Made by a program: the position numbers and the translations under genes | The notes under the pieces: generated by a model | Told to the model about the DNA's origin: nothing | Databases searched by the model: none | Seen by the model: only the letters and a program-made list of their open reading frames with translations | Part shown: positions 16,890 through 25,086 of the stretch, piece by piece | Numbering within the stretch: position 1 is the first letter of the stretch | How the letters are laid out: the number at the start of each line of letters is the position of its first letter | Origin: Paenibacillus aurantius | GTDB taxonomy: Bacteria; Bacillota; Bacilli; Paenibacillales; NBRC-103111 | Direction of reading: 5' to 3' | Length of the DNA stretch: 64,000 nt | NCBI RefSeq assembly: GCF_032268605.1 | Contig: NZ_CP130318.1 | Span: 372,001 to 436,000, forward strand

Positions 16890-17897
16890 GTGATGAGTCG
16901 ATGGAAATTTGTATGGCGTCTGATGCCCCTGTTAGCGGTGTTGGCGCTGCTGCTTACCGGATGCGGCGAAGTAGAGAACTTGTCCGCATTGGATCCTAAG
17001 GGTCCCGTCGCGAGGGAGCAGCTTTTTTTAATGGAGTTAAGTCTGGCTGTCATGATCTTCGTGTTCATCGTCGTTATGGCCATCTACCTTTATGTTCTGT
17101 TCCGCTACCGCAAGCGTAAAGGCGACGATTCCATCCCTAAGCAGGTGGAAGGAAACCACGTGCTGGAGATTATCTGGACGGTTGTTCCCATTTTGCTTTT
17201 GTGCGTTATCGCGGTACCAACTGTAGGTTACACCTTCAAGCATTCCACGGACTACCGGGAAGACAAGAACGTCATGCACGTTAAAGTAACGGGTCATCAG
17301 TTCTGGTGGCAGTTCCAGTACCCGGATCACGGGAACATCAACACGGCGCAGGATCTCGTTATTCCTGTCGGCAAGAAGGTCTCTTTTGAAGTTACCTCCG
17401 CAGACGTGAACCACTCGTTCTGGGTTCCTTCCCTCGGCGGTAAAATCGACACCAACCCCGGTATGTATAACGTCAACTACCTGGAGGCGGATGAGCCTGG
17501 CGTCTATAAGGGCAAGTGCGCCGAGCTTTGTGGTGCTTCCCATGCCTTGATGGACTTCAAGGTCAGAGCGCTTTCGCAGGCGGATTTTGATGCGTGGGTC
17601 GCCAAAATGCAAGCGCCGGCCGCTTCTTCGGCCGCTACCGCAAAAGGCGAAGAAGTCTTTAAGAACCAGTGCATCACATGCCACGCGGTTACTCCTACAG
17701 GCGCCGGTCTCGGACCTAACCTGAACGGCTTTGCGAGCCGCGAGAAGATAGCGGGCATTCTGGATCACAACGACGAAAGCTTGAAAGCCTGGATCCAGGA
17801 TCCTCAAGCGGAGAAGCCGGGCACCCTTATGCCTCAGCTGCCACTCGATGATACCCAGCTTAACGAGCTGGTCAAATATTTGAACACGTTGAAATAA
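16890..17897 (+). CDS. ctaC: Cytochrome c oxidase subunit II with fused cytochrome c (caa3 type)
   Basis: A 335-aa membrane lipoprotein that takes electrons into the terminal oxidase. A lipobox LLTGC (21-25) is followed by two membrane helices (about 50-71 and 92-115). The CuA site is complete: His175, Cys210, Glu212, Cys214, His218, Met221. A C-terminal cytochrome c domain holds CITCH (261-265) with likely axial Met314, which defines the caa3-type enzyme of bacilli. GTG (16890) and the next codon ATG (16893) are both possible starts. First gene of ctaCDEF. Confidence 0.95.
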   Translation: MMSRWKFVWRLMPLLAVLALLLTGCGEVENLSALDPKGPVAREQLFLMELSLAVMIFVFIVVMAIYLYVLFRYRKRKGDDSIPKQVEGNHVLEIIWTVVPILLLCVIAVPTVGYTFKHSTDYREDKNVMHVKVTGHQFWWQFQYPDHGNINTAQDLVIPVGKKVSFEVTSADVNHSFWVPSLGGKIDTNPGMYNVNYLEADEPGVYKGKCAELCGASHALMDFKVRALSQADFDAWVAKMQAPAASSAATAKGEEVFKNQCITCHAVTPTGAGLGPNLNGFASREKIAGILDHNDESLKAWIQDPQAEKPGTLMPQLPLDDTQLNELVKYLNTLK

Positions 17898-17925
17898 CGA
17901 TCAAGGCCATAAGGAGGTAACCGCG

Positions 17926-19767
17926 TTGGCACATGCTCATGCACATCCGGTTAAAAAGTATAGTGGGCTGATGGACTGGCTCACTACGGTCGACCATAAA
18001 AAAATCGGAATTCTTTACTTCATTGCGGGAGGAATCTTCTTCCTTGCAGGCGGATTGGAAGCGCTCCTCATCCGGATTCAGCTGATGTTCCCGAACCAGG
18101 ACATTTTCATCGGCGGAACGTTCAACCAGCTGCTTACGATGCACGGAACGACGATGATCTTCCTTGCCGCCATGCCTCTCATCTTCGGATTTATGAACGC
18201 GATTGTCCCGCTTCAAATCGGAGCCCGGGACGTAGCTTATCCGTTCGTTAACGCTTTAGGCTTCTGGCTCTTCTTCTTCGGCGGACTGCTCCTTAACCTG
18301 AGCTGGTTCCTGGGCGGAGCTCCCGATGCGGGATGGACGGCCTATGCTCCGCTTTCCACCGATGCCTTCAGCGGCCGCGGCGTAGACTTCTACGTATTGG
18401 GTCTGCAGATCGCCGGTATCGGAACGCTGATCGGGGGGATTAACTTCCTCGTCACGATCATCAACATGCGTGCACCGGGCATGACCTTCATGAGAATGCC
18501 TTTGTTCACCTGGACGGCTTTCATTACGTCCGCGCTTGTCCTGTTCGCTTTCCCGGCCATTACCGTCGGTCTGGTGGAGCTGATGTTCGACCGTCTGTTC
18601 CATGGTAACTTCTTCGAAGTCGGTAAGGGCGGTAACGTGGTTCTCTGGCAGCACTTGTTCTGGATCTTCGGTCACCCCGAAGTTTACATTCTGATTCTGC
18701 CGGCTTTCGGAATCATCTCTGAAGTGGTCAGTACGTTCTCCCGCAAGAGACTGTTCGGCTACAGCTCCATGGTCTTTGCAACCATTCTCATCGGCTTCCT
18801 TGGCTTCATGGTATGGGTTCACCATATGTTCGCAACGGGTCTTGGTCCGGTAGCCAACTCCATCTTCGCCATCGCGACTATGGCCATCGCTGTTCCAACC
18901 GGGGTTAAAGTCTTCAACTGGCTCTTCACCATGTGGGGAGGACAGATTCGCTTTACGACCGCTAATTTGTGGGGTCTGGCTTTCATTCCTACCTTCGTTA
19001 TGGGTGGGATGACAGGGGTTATGCTCGCTGCTCCTGCTGCTGACTTCCAGTACCATGATACGTACTTTGTTGTCGCTCACTTCCACTACGTTATTGTCGG
19101 TGGTCTGGTTCTCGGCTTGTTCTCCGGCTTCTACTACTGGTGGCCGAAGATTTTTGGCCGCGTGCTTAACGAAACGCTGGGCAAATGGCATTTCTGGCTG
19201 TTCTTTATCGGCTTCCACTTAACTTTCTTCCCGCAGCATTTCCTCGGACTCATGGGGATGCCGCGCCGGGTATTCACCTACGACCCGGGCCTGGTCAGCG
19301 GAAACCTGGTTTCCTCGATCGGCGCTATGTTCATGGGTATCGGTACGATTGTCTTCCTGCTTAACATTATCGTCACTTCGATGAAGGCAAGAGATGCCGT
19401 AAGCGATCCGTGGGACGGACGTACGCTGGAGTGGGCCATTCCTTCTCCTGCACCGGAGTATAACTTCAAGCAGACTCCGCTGGTCCGCGGTCTGGATCCG
19501 CTGTGGAAAGAGAAGATGGCCGGCAACAAGGAAATGACGCCTGCCGAGCCGATCGGATCGATTCACATGCCTTCGGGTTCGATTCTTCCGCTTATCATGT
19601 CGATCGGCCTGTTCATTGCCGGCTTCGGCTTTATGTATCACGTGTACCCGGTCTGCATCGTGGGTATCGGCATCACCTTGATCTGCATGCTTCTCCGGTC
19701 TGTCTATGACGATCATGGCTGGCACATCGAGCCGGAAGAGCTCGAAGATAAGGGGGTTAAAGCATAA
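17926..19767 (+). CDS. ctaD: Cytochrome c oxidase subunit I
   Basis: The 613-aa catalytic, proton-pumping subunit carrying heme a, heme a3 and CuB. Twelve or more membrane helices are evident, with ligand-bearing segments TMHGTTMIF, WQHLFWIFGHPEVYI (including the CuB-linked His-Tyr region), HHMFATG and HDTYFVVAHFHYV. The start is TTG at 17926 with AAGGAGG 8 nt upstream. It lies 28 nt after ctaC. The stop overlaps the ctaE start by one base (TAATG). Confidence 0.97.
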   Translation: MAHAHAHPVKKYSGLMDWLTTVDHKKIGILYFIAGGIFFLAGGLEALLIRIQLMFPNQDIFIGGTFNQLLTMHGTTMIFLAAMPLIFGFMNAIVPLQIGARDVAYPFVNALGFWLFFFGGLLLNLSWFLGGAPDAGWTAYAPLSTDAFSGRGVDFYVLGLQIAGIGTLIGGINFLVTIINMRAPGMTFMRMPLFTWTAFITSALVLFAFPAITVGLVELMFDRLFHGNFFEVGKGGNVVLWQHLFWIFGHPEVYILILPAFGIISEVVSTFSRKRLFGYSSMVFATILIGFLGFMVWVHHMFATGLGPVANSIFAIATMAIAVPTGVKVFNWLFTMWGGQIRFTTANLWGLAFIPTFVMGGMTGVMLAAPAADFQYHDTYFVVAHFHYVIVGGLVLGLFSGFYYWWPKIFGRVLNETLGKWHFWLFFIGFHLTFFPQHFLGLMGMPRRVFTYDPGLVSGNLVSSIGAMFMGIGTIVFLLNIIVTSMKARDAVSDPWDGRTLEWAIPSPAPEYNFKQTPLVRGLDPLWKEKMAGNKEMTPAEPIGSIHMPSGSILPLIMSIGLFIAGFGFMYHVYPVCIVGIGITLICMLLRSVYDDHGWHIEPEELEDKGVKA

Positions 19768-20381
19768 TGGCTAACGCACATGCTACCGGCGCGCTGCCGG
19801 TTGAACCCGAAAAGGCCACCCTTGAGGGAAAGAATAAAATTTTAGGCTTCTGGCTGTTCCTTGGCGGCGAGACGGTTCTGTTCGGAACCCTCTTCGCCAC
19901 CTTTATCGCCCTCCGCAACCAGATTGCGGACGGCAAGCCCGCGGCCGAGCTGTTTGTTCTCGAAACCGTTGCCTGGTCCACTTTCATTCTCTTGACGAGT
20001 TCCCTGACGAGCGTGTTCGCCATGATGGCCATGCACCGTCATCAAGTTAAGAAGATGCTTCTGTGGTTTGGCATCACCATCCTTCTCGGCCTTGCGTTCT
20101 TGGGTCTGGAAATTTATGAGTTCTTCGAATACGTACATGAGGGGCATACTTTCAGTACGAGCGCCTTCAGTACATCGTTCTATACGCTGGTTGGGTTTCA
20201 CGGAGCCCACGTGGCTTTCGGTATTTTGTGGATCGGCCTTCTGATTCTTCAAGGATTGAAGAAGGGCCTTACGGTCGTAACCGCTCCGAAGTTCTACGTG
20301 GCGAGCCTATACTGGCACTTTATCGACGTGGTCTGGGTGTTCATCTTCACGGTCGTGTACTTGATGGGAAAGGTGGGCTAA
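19767..20381 (+). CDS. ctaE: Cytochrome c oxidase subunit III
   Basis: A 204-aa protein with five membrane helices, the normal length for Bacillus-type CtaE. It stabilises subunit I. Diagnostic segments are FWLFLGGETVLFGTLFATF near the N-terminus and HGAHVAFGILWIG plus YWHFIDVVWVFIFTVVYL near the C-terminus. Translation is coupled to ctaD by a TAATG overlap. Confidence 0.95.
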   Translation: MANAHATGALPVEPEKATLEGKNKILGFWLFLGGETVLFGTLFATFIALRNQIADGKPAAELFVLETVAWSTFILLTSSLTSVFAMMAMHRHQVKKMLLWFGITILLGLAFLGLEIYEFFEYVHEGHTFSTSAFSTSFYTLVGFHGAHVAFGILWIGLLILQGLKKGLTVVTAPKFYVASLYWHFIDVVWVFIFTVVYLMGKVG

Positions 20382-20384
20382 GCG

Positions 20385-20699
20385 ATGAGCAACAATCCCC
20401 AAACTTCTTCACCGAGCAACCGTCACCGGCTGGAAGGGCCTAAGAATCACTACATTGCTTATCTGGTTTCCATCCTCCTGACGATTCTGGCTTTCGCGGC
20501 CGTTATCTACACGGGGCTGGACAAAAGCTTCCTAATCTTCTTCCTGGTAGGAATGGCACTCGTGCAAGCCATTTTCCAGCTGGCGATTTGGATGCACATG
20601 AAAGAAAGAGGTCATGTCTACGCGATGGTCGGCATCATCTTTGGGTTTATCGTAGCCCTGAGCGGTGTGGCTGCAGCGGTTTTCTGGATGTGGTGGTAA
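20385..20699 (+). CDS. ctaF: Cytochrome c oxidase subunit IV
   Basis: A 104-aa small subunit with three membrane helices after a hydrophilic N-terminus (MSNNPQTSSPSNRHRLEG). LVGMALVQAIFQLAIWMHMK is typical of the CtaF/CoxD family. It begins 3 nt after the ctaE stop and ends the core operon before a terminator. Confidence 0.92.
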   Translation: MSNNPQTSSPSNRHRLEGPKNHYIAYLVSILLTILAFAAVIYTGLDKSFLIFFLVGMALVQAIFQLAIWMHMKERGHVYAMVGIIFGFIVALSGVAAAVFWMWW

Positions 20700-20704
20700 G
20701 GTTG

Positions 20705-20744
20705 AGAAGGGCGGTCGGATTCCATCGGGCCGCCTTCTTTTTTT
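20705..20744 (+). terminator. Rho-independent terminator after ctaF
   Basis: AGAAGGGCGG pairs with CCGCCTTCT, followed by TTTTTTT. It separates ctaCDEF from ctaG, so ctaG may need read-through or its own promoter. Confidence 0.85.
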
Positions 20745-20820
20745 GGTCATGGGGGCTGCCCTTTATAAGGGTTAGGCTTGGAAACAATGGTTAATCCTGT
20801 TTAAGAGGAGGTTGAATTTT

Positions 20821-21687
20821 ATGCCTGGAATGGAACATATGCACCAGGGGGCCAGCTTCTCCGCGATGTGGAGCCCCGGAATCCTGCTGCTTACGATATT
20901 GCTCGGCTGGCTGTATTTCTATCTCGTAGGGGCCGGCCGTCACCGGTTTCAAGACTCGTCACCCGTGGGGGCAAGGAAGAAAACTTACATGGTTCTCGCC
21001 CTGGTTACCTTATACATCGGACAAGGAAGTCCCCTTAACTATTATGGGCACGCGGATCTGTTCAGCGCCCATATGATGCAGCAGTCCCTGCTGTATCTGG
21101 TGATGCCTCCGCTCGTGCTGCTGGCGATCCCGGAATGGCTGCTTAAGCCGCTTCTGGATAAGCCGTTTGTGAAGAAATGGATCTATCCGCTGTTTCATCC
21201 TCTTCTGACGGTGCTGGTGTTCAACATGCTGTTCTCGATGTACCACATCCCAACCATCTTCGAATACAGCATGTCCCATCCTTCCCTGCACGTGGCGTAT
21301 CATCTGGTGCTGCTCGTCACAGCGTTCCACATGTGGTTTCCGGTCTTCTGTCCGGTGGCCGGCTGGCAGCGCATTTCGGATCTTCAGAAGCTGGCTTATC
21401 TCGTAGCCGACGGCATCCTGCTGACCCCGGCCTGTGCTTGTATCATTTTTGCAAACAGTGTTATATACGGCACTTATGCCGATGAGTTCACGTCTTATCT
21501 TCCTCCGCTCGACGACCAACAGCTTGGGGGAACGATCATGAAAATTGTTCAAGAAATTGTCTATGGTGCGGCACTGGCATACGTGTTCTTTAAATGGTAT
21601 CGTAAGGAAAGGAAAAAGGATCGGGAAGAAGAGGAGCTGTCCGACGCGGAGCTTCTCCAACGGACGAACCTTTCCACTCATACCTAG
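20821..21687 (+). CDS. ctaG: Cytochrome c oxidase assembly factor CtaG
   Basis: A 288-aa polytopic membrane protein of the Bacillus CtaG (caa3_CtaG) family, needed for assembly of active caa3 oxidase. About seven hydrophobic helices are seen; conserved pieces include SAHMMQQSLLYLVMPPLVLL and LLTPACACIIF with its paired cysteines. I chose ATG 20821 (MPGMEHMHQG) because AGGAGG (20805-20810) is 10 nt upstream; an in-frame TTG at 20812 is too close to it. Confidence 0.92.
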   Translation: MPGMEHMHQGASFSAMWSPGILLLTILLGWLYFYLVGAGRHRFQDSSPVGARKKTYMVLALVTLYIGQGSPLNYYGHADLFSAHMMQQSLLYLVMPPLVLLAIPEWLLKPLLDKPFVKKWIYPLFHPLLTVLVFNMLFSMYHIPTIFEYSMSHPSLHVAYHLVLLVTAFHMWFPVFCPVAGWQRISDLQKLAYLVADGILLTPACACIIFANSVIYGTYADEFTSYLPPLDDQQLGGTIMKIVQEIVYGAALAYVFFKWYRKERKKDREEEELSDAELLQRTNLSTHT

Positions 21688-21707
21688 GAACAGGACGGGA
21701 TTTCTTC

Positions 21708-22169
21708 ATGCCAAGTCTTTTGCCCACGATTAGTACAACTTTCATTGTCATAAGCGCGGTGCTGGTCGGCTTCGGCTGGTACCACATCGCCAAAGGGAAC
21801 CGGGAAACCCACAAGAAATTCATGGTGGCCGGCGCAATCTTTGCCCTCGCGTTCTTTCTTGTGTACATGTCGAGAACGATCTTCGTGGGAAATACGAAGT
21901 TCGCCGAGGACGGACCGATCTGGATCCGTGACGCTTATTATGTCTTCCTGCTGTTTCACATTACCCTTGCGACGGTTTCCGCGGTCTTCGGGATTGTCAC
22001 CCTGCTGCATGCTTACAAGGAGCGGTTTGCGAAGCACCGGAAAATCGGCAAATGGACAGCCATTATGTGGCTGATCACCGCCCCTACCGGGGTAATGGTA
22101 TACCTGCTGCTTTACGTTCTCTATCCGGGAGGCACGACCGCTCCGGTGTGGGAAGCGATATTCAAGTAA
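21708..22169 (+). CDS. DUF420 family membrane protein
   Basis: A 153-aa protein with four to five membrane helices, matching DUF420 (YozB-like) proteins that accompany caa3 oxidase genes in bacilli. Conserved features include GWYHIAKGNRETHKKFM and FHITLATVSAVFGIVTLLHA with helix-embedded histidines, suggesting a heme or copper-related assembly role that is not established. It follows ctaG by 20 nt and precedes a terminator. Confidence 0.88.
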   Translation: MPSLLPTISTTFIVISAVLVGFGWYHIAKGNRETHKKFMVAGAIFALAFFLVYMSRTIFVGNTKFAEDGPIWIRDAYYVFLLFHITLATVSAVFGIVTLLHAYKERFAKHRKIGKWTAIMWLITAPTGVMVYLLLYVLYPGGTTAPVWEAIFK

Positions 22170-22173
22170 GAAG

Positions 22174-22199
22174 AACCGGCCCCTGCGGCCGGTTTTTTT
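22174..22199 (+). terminator. Rho-independent terminator of the ctaG unit
   Basis: AACCGGC and GCCGGTT pair around a short GC-rich loop, then TTTTTTT. Confidence 0.9.
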
Positions 22200-22440
22200 G
22201 TTTGATTCAGGACAAGTAGGACAAAGGCCTTATCTTCCAATGACAGACATTCCTTGTAACTTTTTTCCGTAAAAGGGTTAAGGGCAGGCATTTATTGGGT
22301 AATGGTAATAGAGGAGGTTTGCTTAAAAGGGGCATTCAGCCGTATAGCGGCGTTATGGAAGCTTGTTGTCGTTTTATGTGAGGCGTAGGAAAAAAGATTT
22401 AGATCGACATCACAGTTCGACATACGGATGCTGGCAGGCT

Positions 22441-22449
22441 TGGTATAAT
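22441..22449 (+). promoter_or_regulatory. Extended -10 promoter upstream of the short ORF and sinI
   Basis: TTGGTATAATG contains TGG-TATAAT (TATAAT at 22444-22449), an extended -10 element. No good -35 is present at 17 nt. It would give a leader of about 30 nt before the 14-codon ORF. Between the preceding terminator (22199) and here I see no gene. Confidence 0.6.
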
Positions 22450-22485
22450 GAATTTCGTTGGCAGGGGAAGAAAGAGGGGATCACG

Positions 22486-22530
22486 ATGAAATATGCTCTT
22501 AAGCTGGGCACCTGGGGCATATGGAGGTAG
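22486..22530 (+). CDS. Putative 14-residue peptide upstream of sinI
   Basis: A very short ORF, MKYALKLGTWGIWR, with an AGGGG ribosome site at 8 nt and an extended -10 promoter about 35 nt upstream. It ends 56 nt before the sinI start. It could be a translated leader that tunes sinI, a signalling or membrane-active peptide (basic ends, two tryptophans), or chance. No homology can be checked here. Placement between promoter and sinI makes co-transcription likely. Confidence 0.4.
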   Translation: MKYALKLGTWGIWR

Positions 22531-22586
22531 TGGTGCAACCGGCCCGTGGTGAAATCCATACATTTGACCATTGGAGGAAAAGTTCG

Positions 22587-22772
22587 ATGAACACACAAAC
22601 AGAGATCGAAGAACTGGATATGGAGTGGGTAGAACTGATCGCCGCCGCTCGGCAGCTCGGCCTATCCAAGGAGCAGGTCCGGGGATTTCTAAGCACACCG
22701 CTGGCTTATTTGGTAGAAGGACGGGAGAGAACCACGGATACCGGTCTCGATCCGTTAACCCATGCCGGATAG
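22587..22772 (+). CDS. sinI: SinI-type anti-repressor
   Basis: A 61-aa protein whose residues 8-35 (ELDMEWVELIAAARQLGLSK then EQVRGFL) match the SinI helical-hairpin that binds SinR and releases it from DNA. This part parallels the C-terminal module of the SinR encoded at 15.1 kb. The ATG has GGAGG 9 nt upstream. After residue about 38 the tail differs from B. subtilis SinI. It is transcribed alone here, behind its own promoter and a short ORF, and ends at a terminator, so SinI and SinR levels can be set independently. Confidence 0.85.
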   Translation: MNTQTEIEELDMEWVELIAAARQLGLSKEQVRGFLSTPLAYLVEGRERTTDTGLDPLTHAG

Positions 22773-22824
22773 AACATTCCATACATAATCACAGGTTCCG
22801 GGTTGGACGGGACCTTATTCGGCC

Positions 22825-22857
22825 GGAGTCAGCCCTGGGCAGGGTTGGCTTCTTTTT
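22825..22857 (+). terminator. Rho-independent terminator after sinI
   Basis: GAGTCAGCCCTG pairs imperfectly with CAGGGTTGGCTTC, followed by TTTTT. Confidence 0.75.
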
Positions 22858-22897
22858 GTTAGGAAAAGGAAGAACTCCTTGCGGAAGGAAAAAAATG

Positions 22898-22926
22898 TGT
22901 GTATATTGTTAATATAAATATACACA
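22898..22926 (+). promoter_or_regulatory. Perfect inverted-repeat operator of the Ytr-like ABC operon
   Basis: TGTGTATATT (22898-22907) and AATATACACA (22917-22926) are exact inverted repeats across 9 nt, ending 12 nt before the AAGGAG ribosome site of the first gene. Short GntR regulators of the YtrA type bind such AT-rich palindromes and repress their own operons. The operon's own GntR gene is the obvious candidate binder. Confidence 0.75.
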
Positions 22927-22951
22927 GTAATCACACTAAGGAGAGATGACC

Positions 22952-23659
22952 GTGTGGAAGAGCGCGGCCCGGCTGGCCCGGATGGAAATCAGGAGGAAGG
23001 CCTGTGAATTCCTCTTCTCAGGAGCCGTCACCGTCTTTTATACCATTCTCATGACGAACCTGCTGCAGGACGTCTCCGAAGACGCAAGTAACGGAGTTCT
23101 CGTGGATGTTCTCTTTCTTCTCCTCAGCATGATTCAGGGAATGACCATGAATATCAGCCATGCCGGGTATTGGAAGACACGTCCTTACACGGCCAAGCTG
23201 AAATGGATGAAGAGCTTGCCTGTCACCGACCGGGAGATTACGGGAAGCCGGTTTCTCGTGCTGGGGGTGACGCTGCTATGGAACCTGCTTGTGTTTTACA
23301 TCAGCCTTCTGTTCCTCTCGAGGGCTCCCGAGGGAGGGTTAACCGGAGGGTATGGATTGGCTTTCGTGGCCCTTTGGCTTTGGGCACCCCTGCTCATCGG
23401 GGCCTGCTGTGCTTACTTCGAGCTTGTGATGAAAGAGAAGAACTATCTGATCCTTATTTCGGTCCTTACCGTCGTGATCATAACCGTCCCCGTCCTTCTG
23501 GGAAAGGGAGGGGATCCGACCTTGGTGGCCTTGTCTTACAGGCTTCTCGATGCTTACGGAGGCGGCGTGGTACTTGCCGCCTTGGCCGCCGCCGCTGTGG
23601 GGACCTACGCTTTCTACCGTTCCAGTATCATCGGCCTGGGCAAACGGGACCTGAGGTAG
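22952..23659 (+). CDS. ABC-2-like integral membrane protein (Ytr-type)
   Basis: A 235-aa protein with about six membrane helices, of the type found with GntR-regulated ABC transporters in bacilli; it probably contributes the membrane part of the transporter with the ATPase at 24.2 kb. The N-terminus (WKSAARLARMEIRRKACEFL) is basic and amphipathic. I chose GTG 22952, 8 nt after AAGGAG; the ATG at 22946 is only 2 nt from it. It is first in the operon, right after the palindromic operator. Specific substrate unknown. Confidence 0.7.
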   Translation: MWKSAARLARMEIRRKACEFLFSGAVTVFYTILMTNLLQDVSEDASNGVLVDVLFLLLSMIQGMTMNISHAGYWKTRPYTAKLKWMKSLPVTDREITGSRFLVLGVTLLWNLLVFYISLLFLSRAPEGGLTGGYGLAFVALWLWAPLLIGACCAYFELVMKEKNYLILISVLTVVIITVPVLLGKGGDPTLVALSYRLLDAYGGGVVLAALAAAAVGTYAFYRSSIIGLGKRDLR

Positions 23660-23690
23660 ACCGGAATTAAGCACAGGAAGGGGGGAGGAC

Positions 23691-24107
23691 ATGCGGATAC
23701 CGATACAGCTTTCCCCGGAGAGCCCCGAACCGATGTACCACCAGATCAAGGAGCAGCTTCGTGCCCTTATCCTAAGCGGAGAGCTGAAGGAAGGTTTGCT
23801 GCTTCCGTCCATCCGGGAATTTGCGCTTGATCTGGCTTGCAGTGTCATTACGATCCGCCGGGTGTATCAGGATTTGGAGCAGGAGGGTTTCCTTCGGACC
23901 CGTCAGGGTACGGGAACCTTCGTAGCGCGGGTCGACAGCGGAGACCGGGAACGCTTCCGCAGCCAGGCCCTGGAGGCCGCTTTACGGGAAGCGGTGGAGC
24001 TCGGCCGAAGGCTGCAGTGTCCGGCGGAAGACATGGAGCGCCTGTTCAAGGAAATTTTGGAGGAGAGGGAGAGCAAGAAAACCCAACTCCCCGGGAACAG
24101 CGAATAG
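23691..24107 (+). CDS. GntR family regulator, YtrA subfamily
   Basis: A 138-aa repressor. Residues about 15-80 form the winged helix (EPMYHQIKEQLRALILSGEL, then RVYQDLEQEGFLRTRQGTGTF). The short C-terminal helical segment lacks a ligand-binding FCD or UTRA domain, which defines the YtrA subfamily that represses adjacent ABC operons in response to cell-envelope stress. It lies between the membrane protein and ATPase genes. The palindrome at 22898-22926 is its likely target. Confidence 0.9.
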   Translation: MRIPIQLSPESPEPMYHQIKEQLRALILSGELKEGLLLPSIREFALDLACSVITIRRVYQDLEQEGFLRTRQGTGTFVARVDSGDRERFRSQALEAALREAVELGRRLQCPAEDMERLFKEILEERESKKTQLPGNSE

Positions 24108-24174
24108 CGCATTAGGGGAAGCGGCGATAGAGAAGAACGGAGGCCAGGAACGGCGGTCTGGAAAGGGTGGAAGC

Positions 24175-25086
24175 ATGGAGACGATGGTGTCTTATCGTAA
24201 CATAGAGAAGCAGTACGGCGGAGATTTTGCTTTGGGTCCGGTCAGCCTGGAACTGGAGCGGGGGTATATTATGGCACTGGTCGGCTCCAACGGCGCAGGC
24301 AAAAGCACCCTGTTCCAAATGGCCATGAACATGCTGAAGCCCGACCGGGGGGAAGTGAGGCTGTTCGGCCAAGACCCGGCCCTTCAGGAGAAGGAGATCA
24401 AGACGAGGATCGGCTACGTGGCCGATCCGGTGCTGATTCATCCTTACGCGAGGACCGTCGGCGAAGCGATGGATTTCTATGCGGAGTGGTACCCGGGCTG
24501 GGGTGCCGCTTTGTGCCGGAACTTGATGGAGCGGTTCGAGCTCCCAGTCAGCGCCAAGCTTCGCAAGCTGTCAACGGGAATGAAGAGACGGCTGGCGCTG
24601 ACCGTCGCCCTCTCTTATCGGCCGGAGCTGCTTCTGCTCGACGAGCCTTCCTCCGGTCTCGATCCTTTGGCTTGGCTGGTCATGATCGAAGAGATCGGCC
24701 GGTATATGGAGGAGGGGGCCGGCACGATCTTGATGGCGAGCCACAACATGGACGAGGTCAGGCGCCTCGCCGACTATGTGGTGTTTCTTGACCGGGGCCG
24801 GGCTTACGGACCTTTCGAGAAGGATGCTCTCCTGACGGACTGGAAGCGGATCTGGACCGAAGAGCTGCCGGAGGAAGTGTGCGCTGGCCTTCCCGGAACG
24901 GTCCTGCTCGAAGAAGAACCGATGCGGATCGTTACCGACGATCCCGGTGCGGTACAGGCCTATCTGGCGCAGAAAGGCAGACAGGTATTCCGTTCCCAAG
25001 CGCTGGAGCTCGAAGAAATCATGGGCTTTCTGACGGGCAGAACGGAAGCGGCGTCCCGAAGAAGCAAGGAGGAGAAGAGAGCATGA
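24175..25086 (+). CDS. ABC transporter ATP-binding protein (YtrB-like)
   Basis: A 303-aa ATPase with GSNGAGKST Walker A (37-45), signature LSTGM (132-136), Walker B LLLLDEP (152-158) and H-loop His190. The C-terminal about 90 residues form a regulatory extension. It should power the ABC-2-like protein encoded upstream. Its stop overlaps the next ATPase start (ATGA), so translation is coupled. Confidence 0.92.
   Translation: METMVSYRNIEKQYGGDFALGPVSLELERGYIMALVGSNGAGKSTLFQMAMNMLKPDRGEVRLFGQDPALQEKEIKTRIGYVADPVLIHPYARTVGEAMDFYAEWYPGWGAALCRNLMERFELPVSAKLRKLSTGMKRRLALTVALSYRPELLLLDEPSSGLDPLAWLVMIEEIGRYMEEGAGTILMASHNMDEVRRLADYVVFLDRGRAYGPFEKDALLTDWKRIWTEELPEEVCAGLPGTVLLEEEPMRIVTDDPGAVQAYLAQKGRQVFRSQALELEEIMGFLTGRTEAASRRSKEEKRA

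Noticed and set aside
18256-19218. 320-codon minus-strand open frame inside ctaD
   Set aside because: Composition is all charged residues, a shadow of the hydrophobic CtaD codons.
22315-22377. 20-codon ORF beginning TTG after GAGGAGG
   Set aside because: Start is only about 1 nt from the ribosome site and the codons show no protein-like pattern; probably chance.
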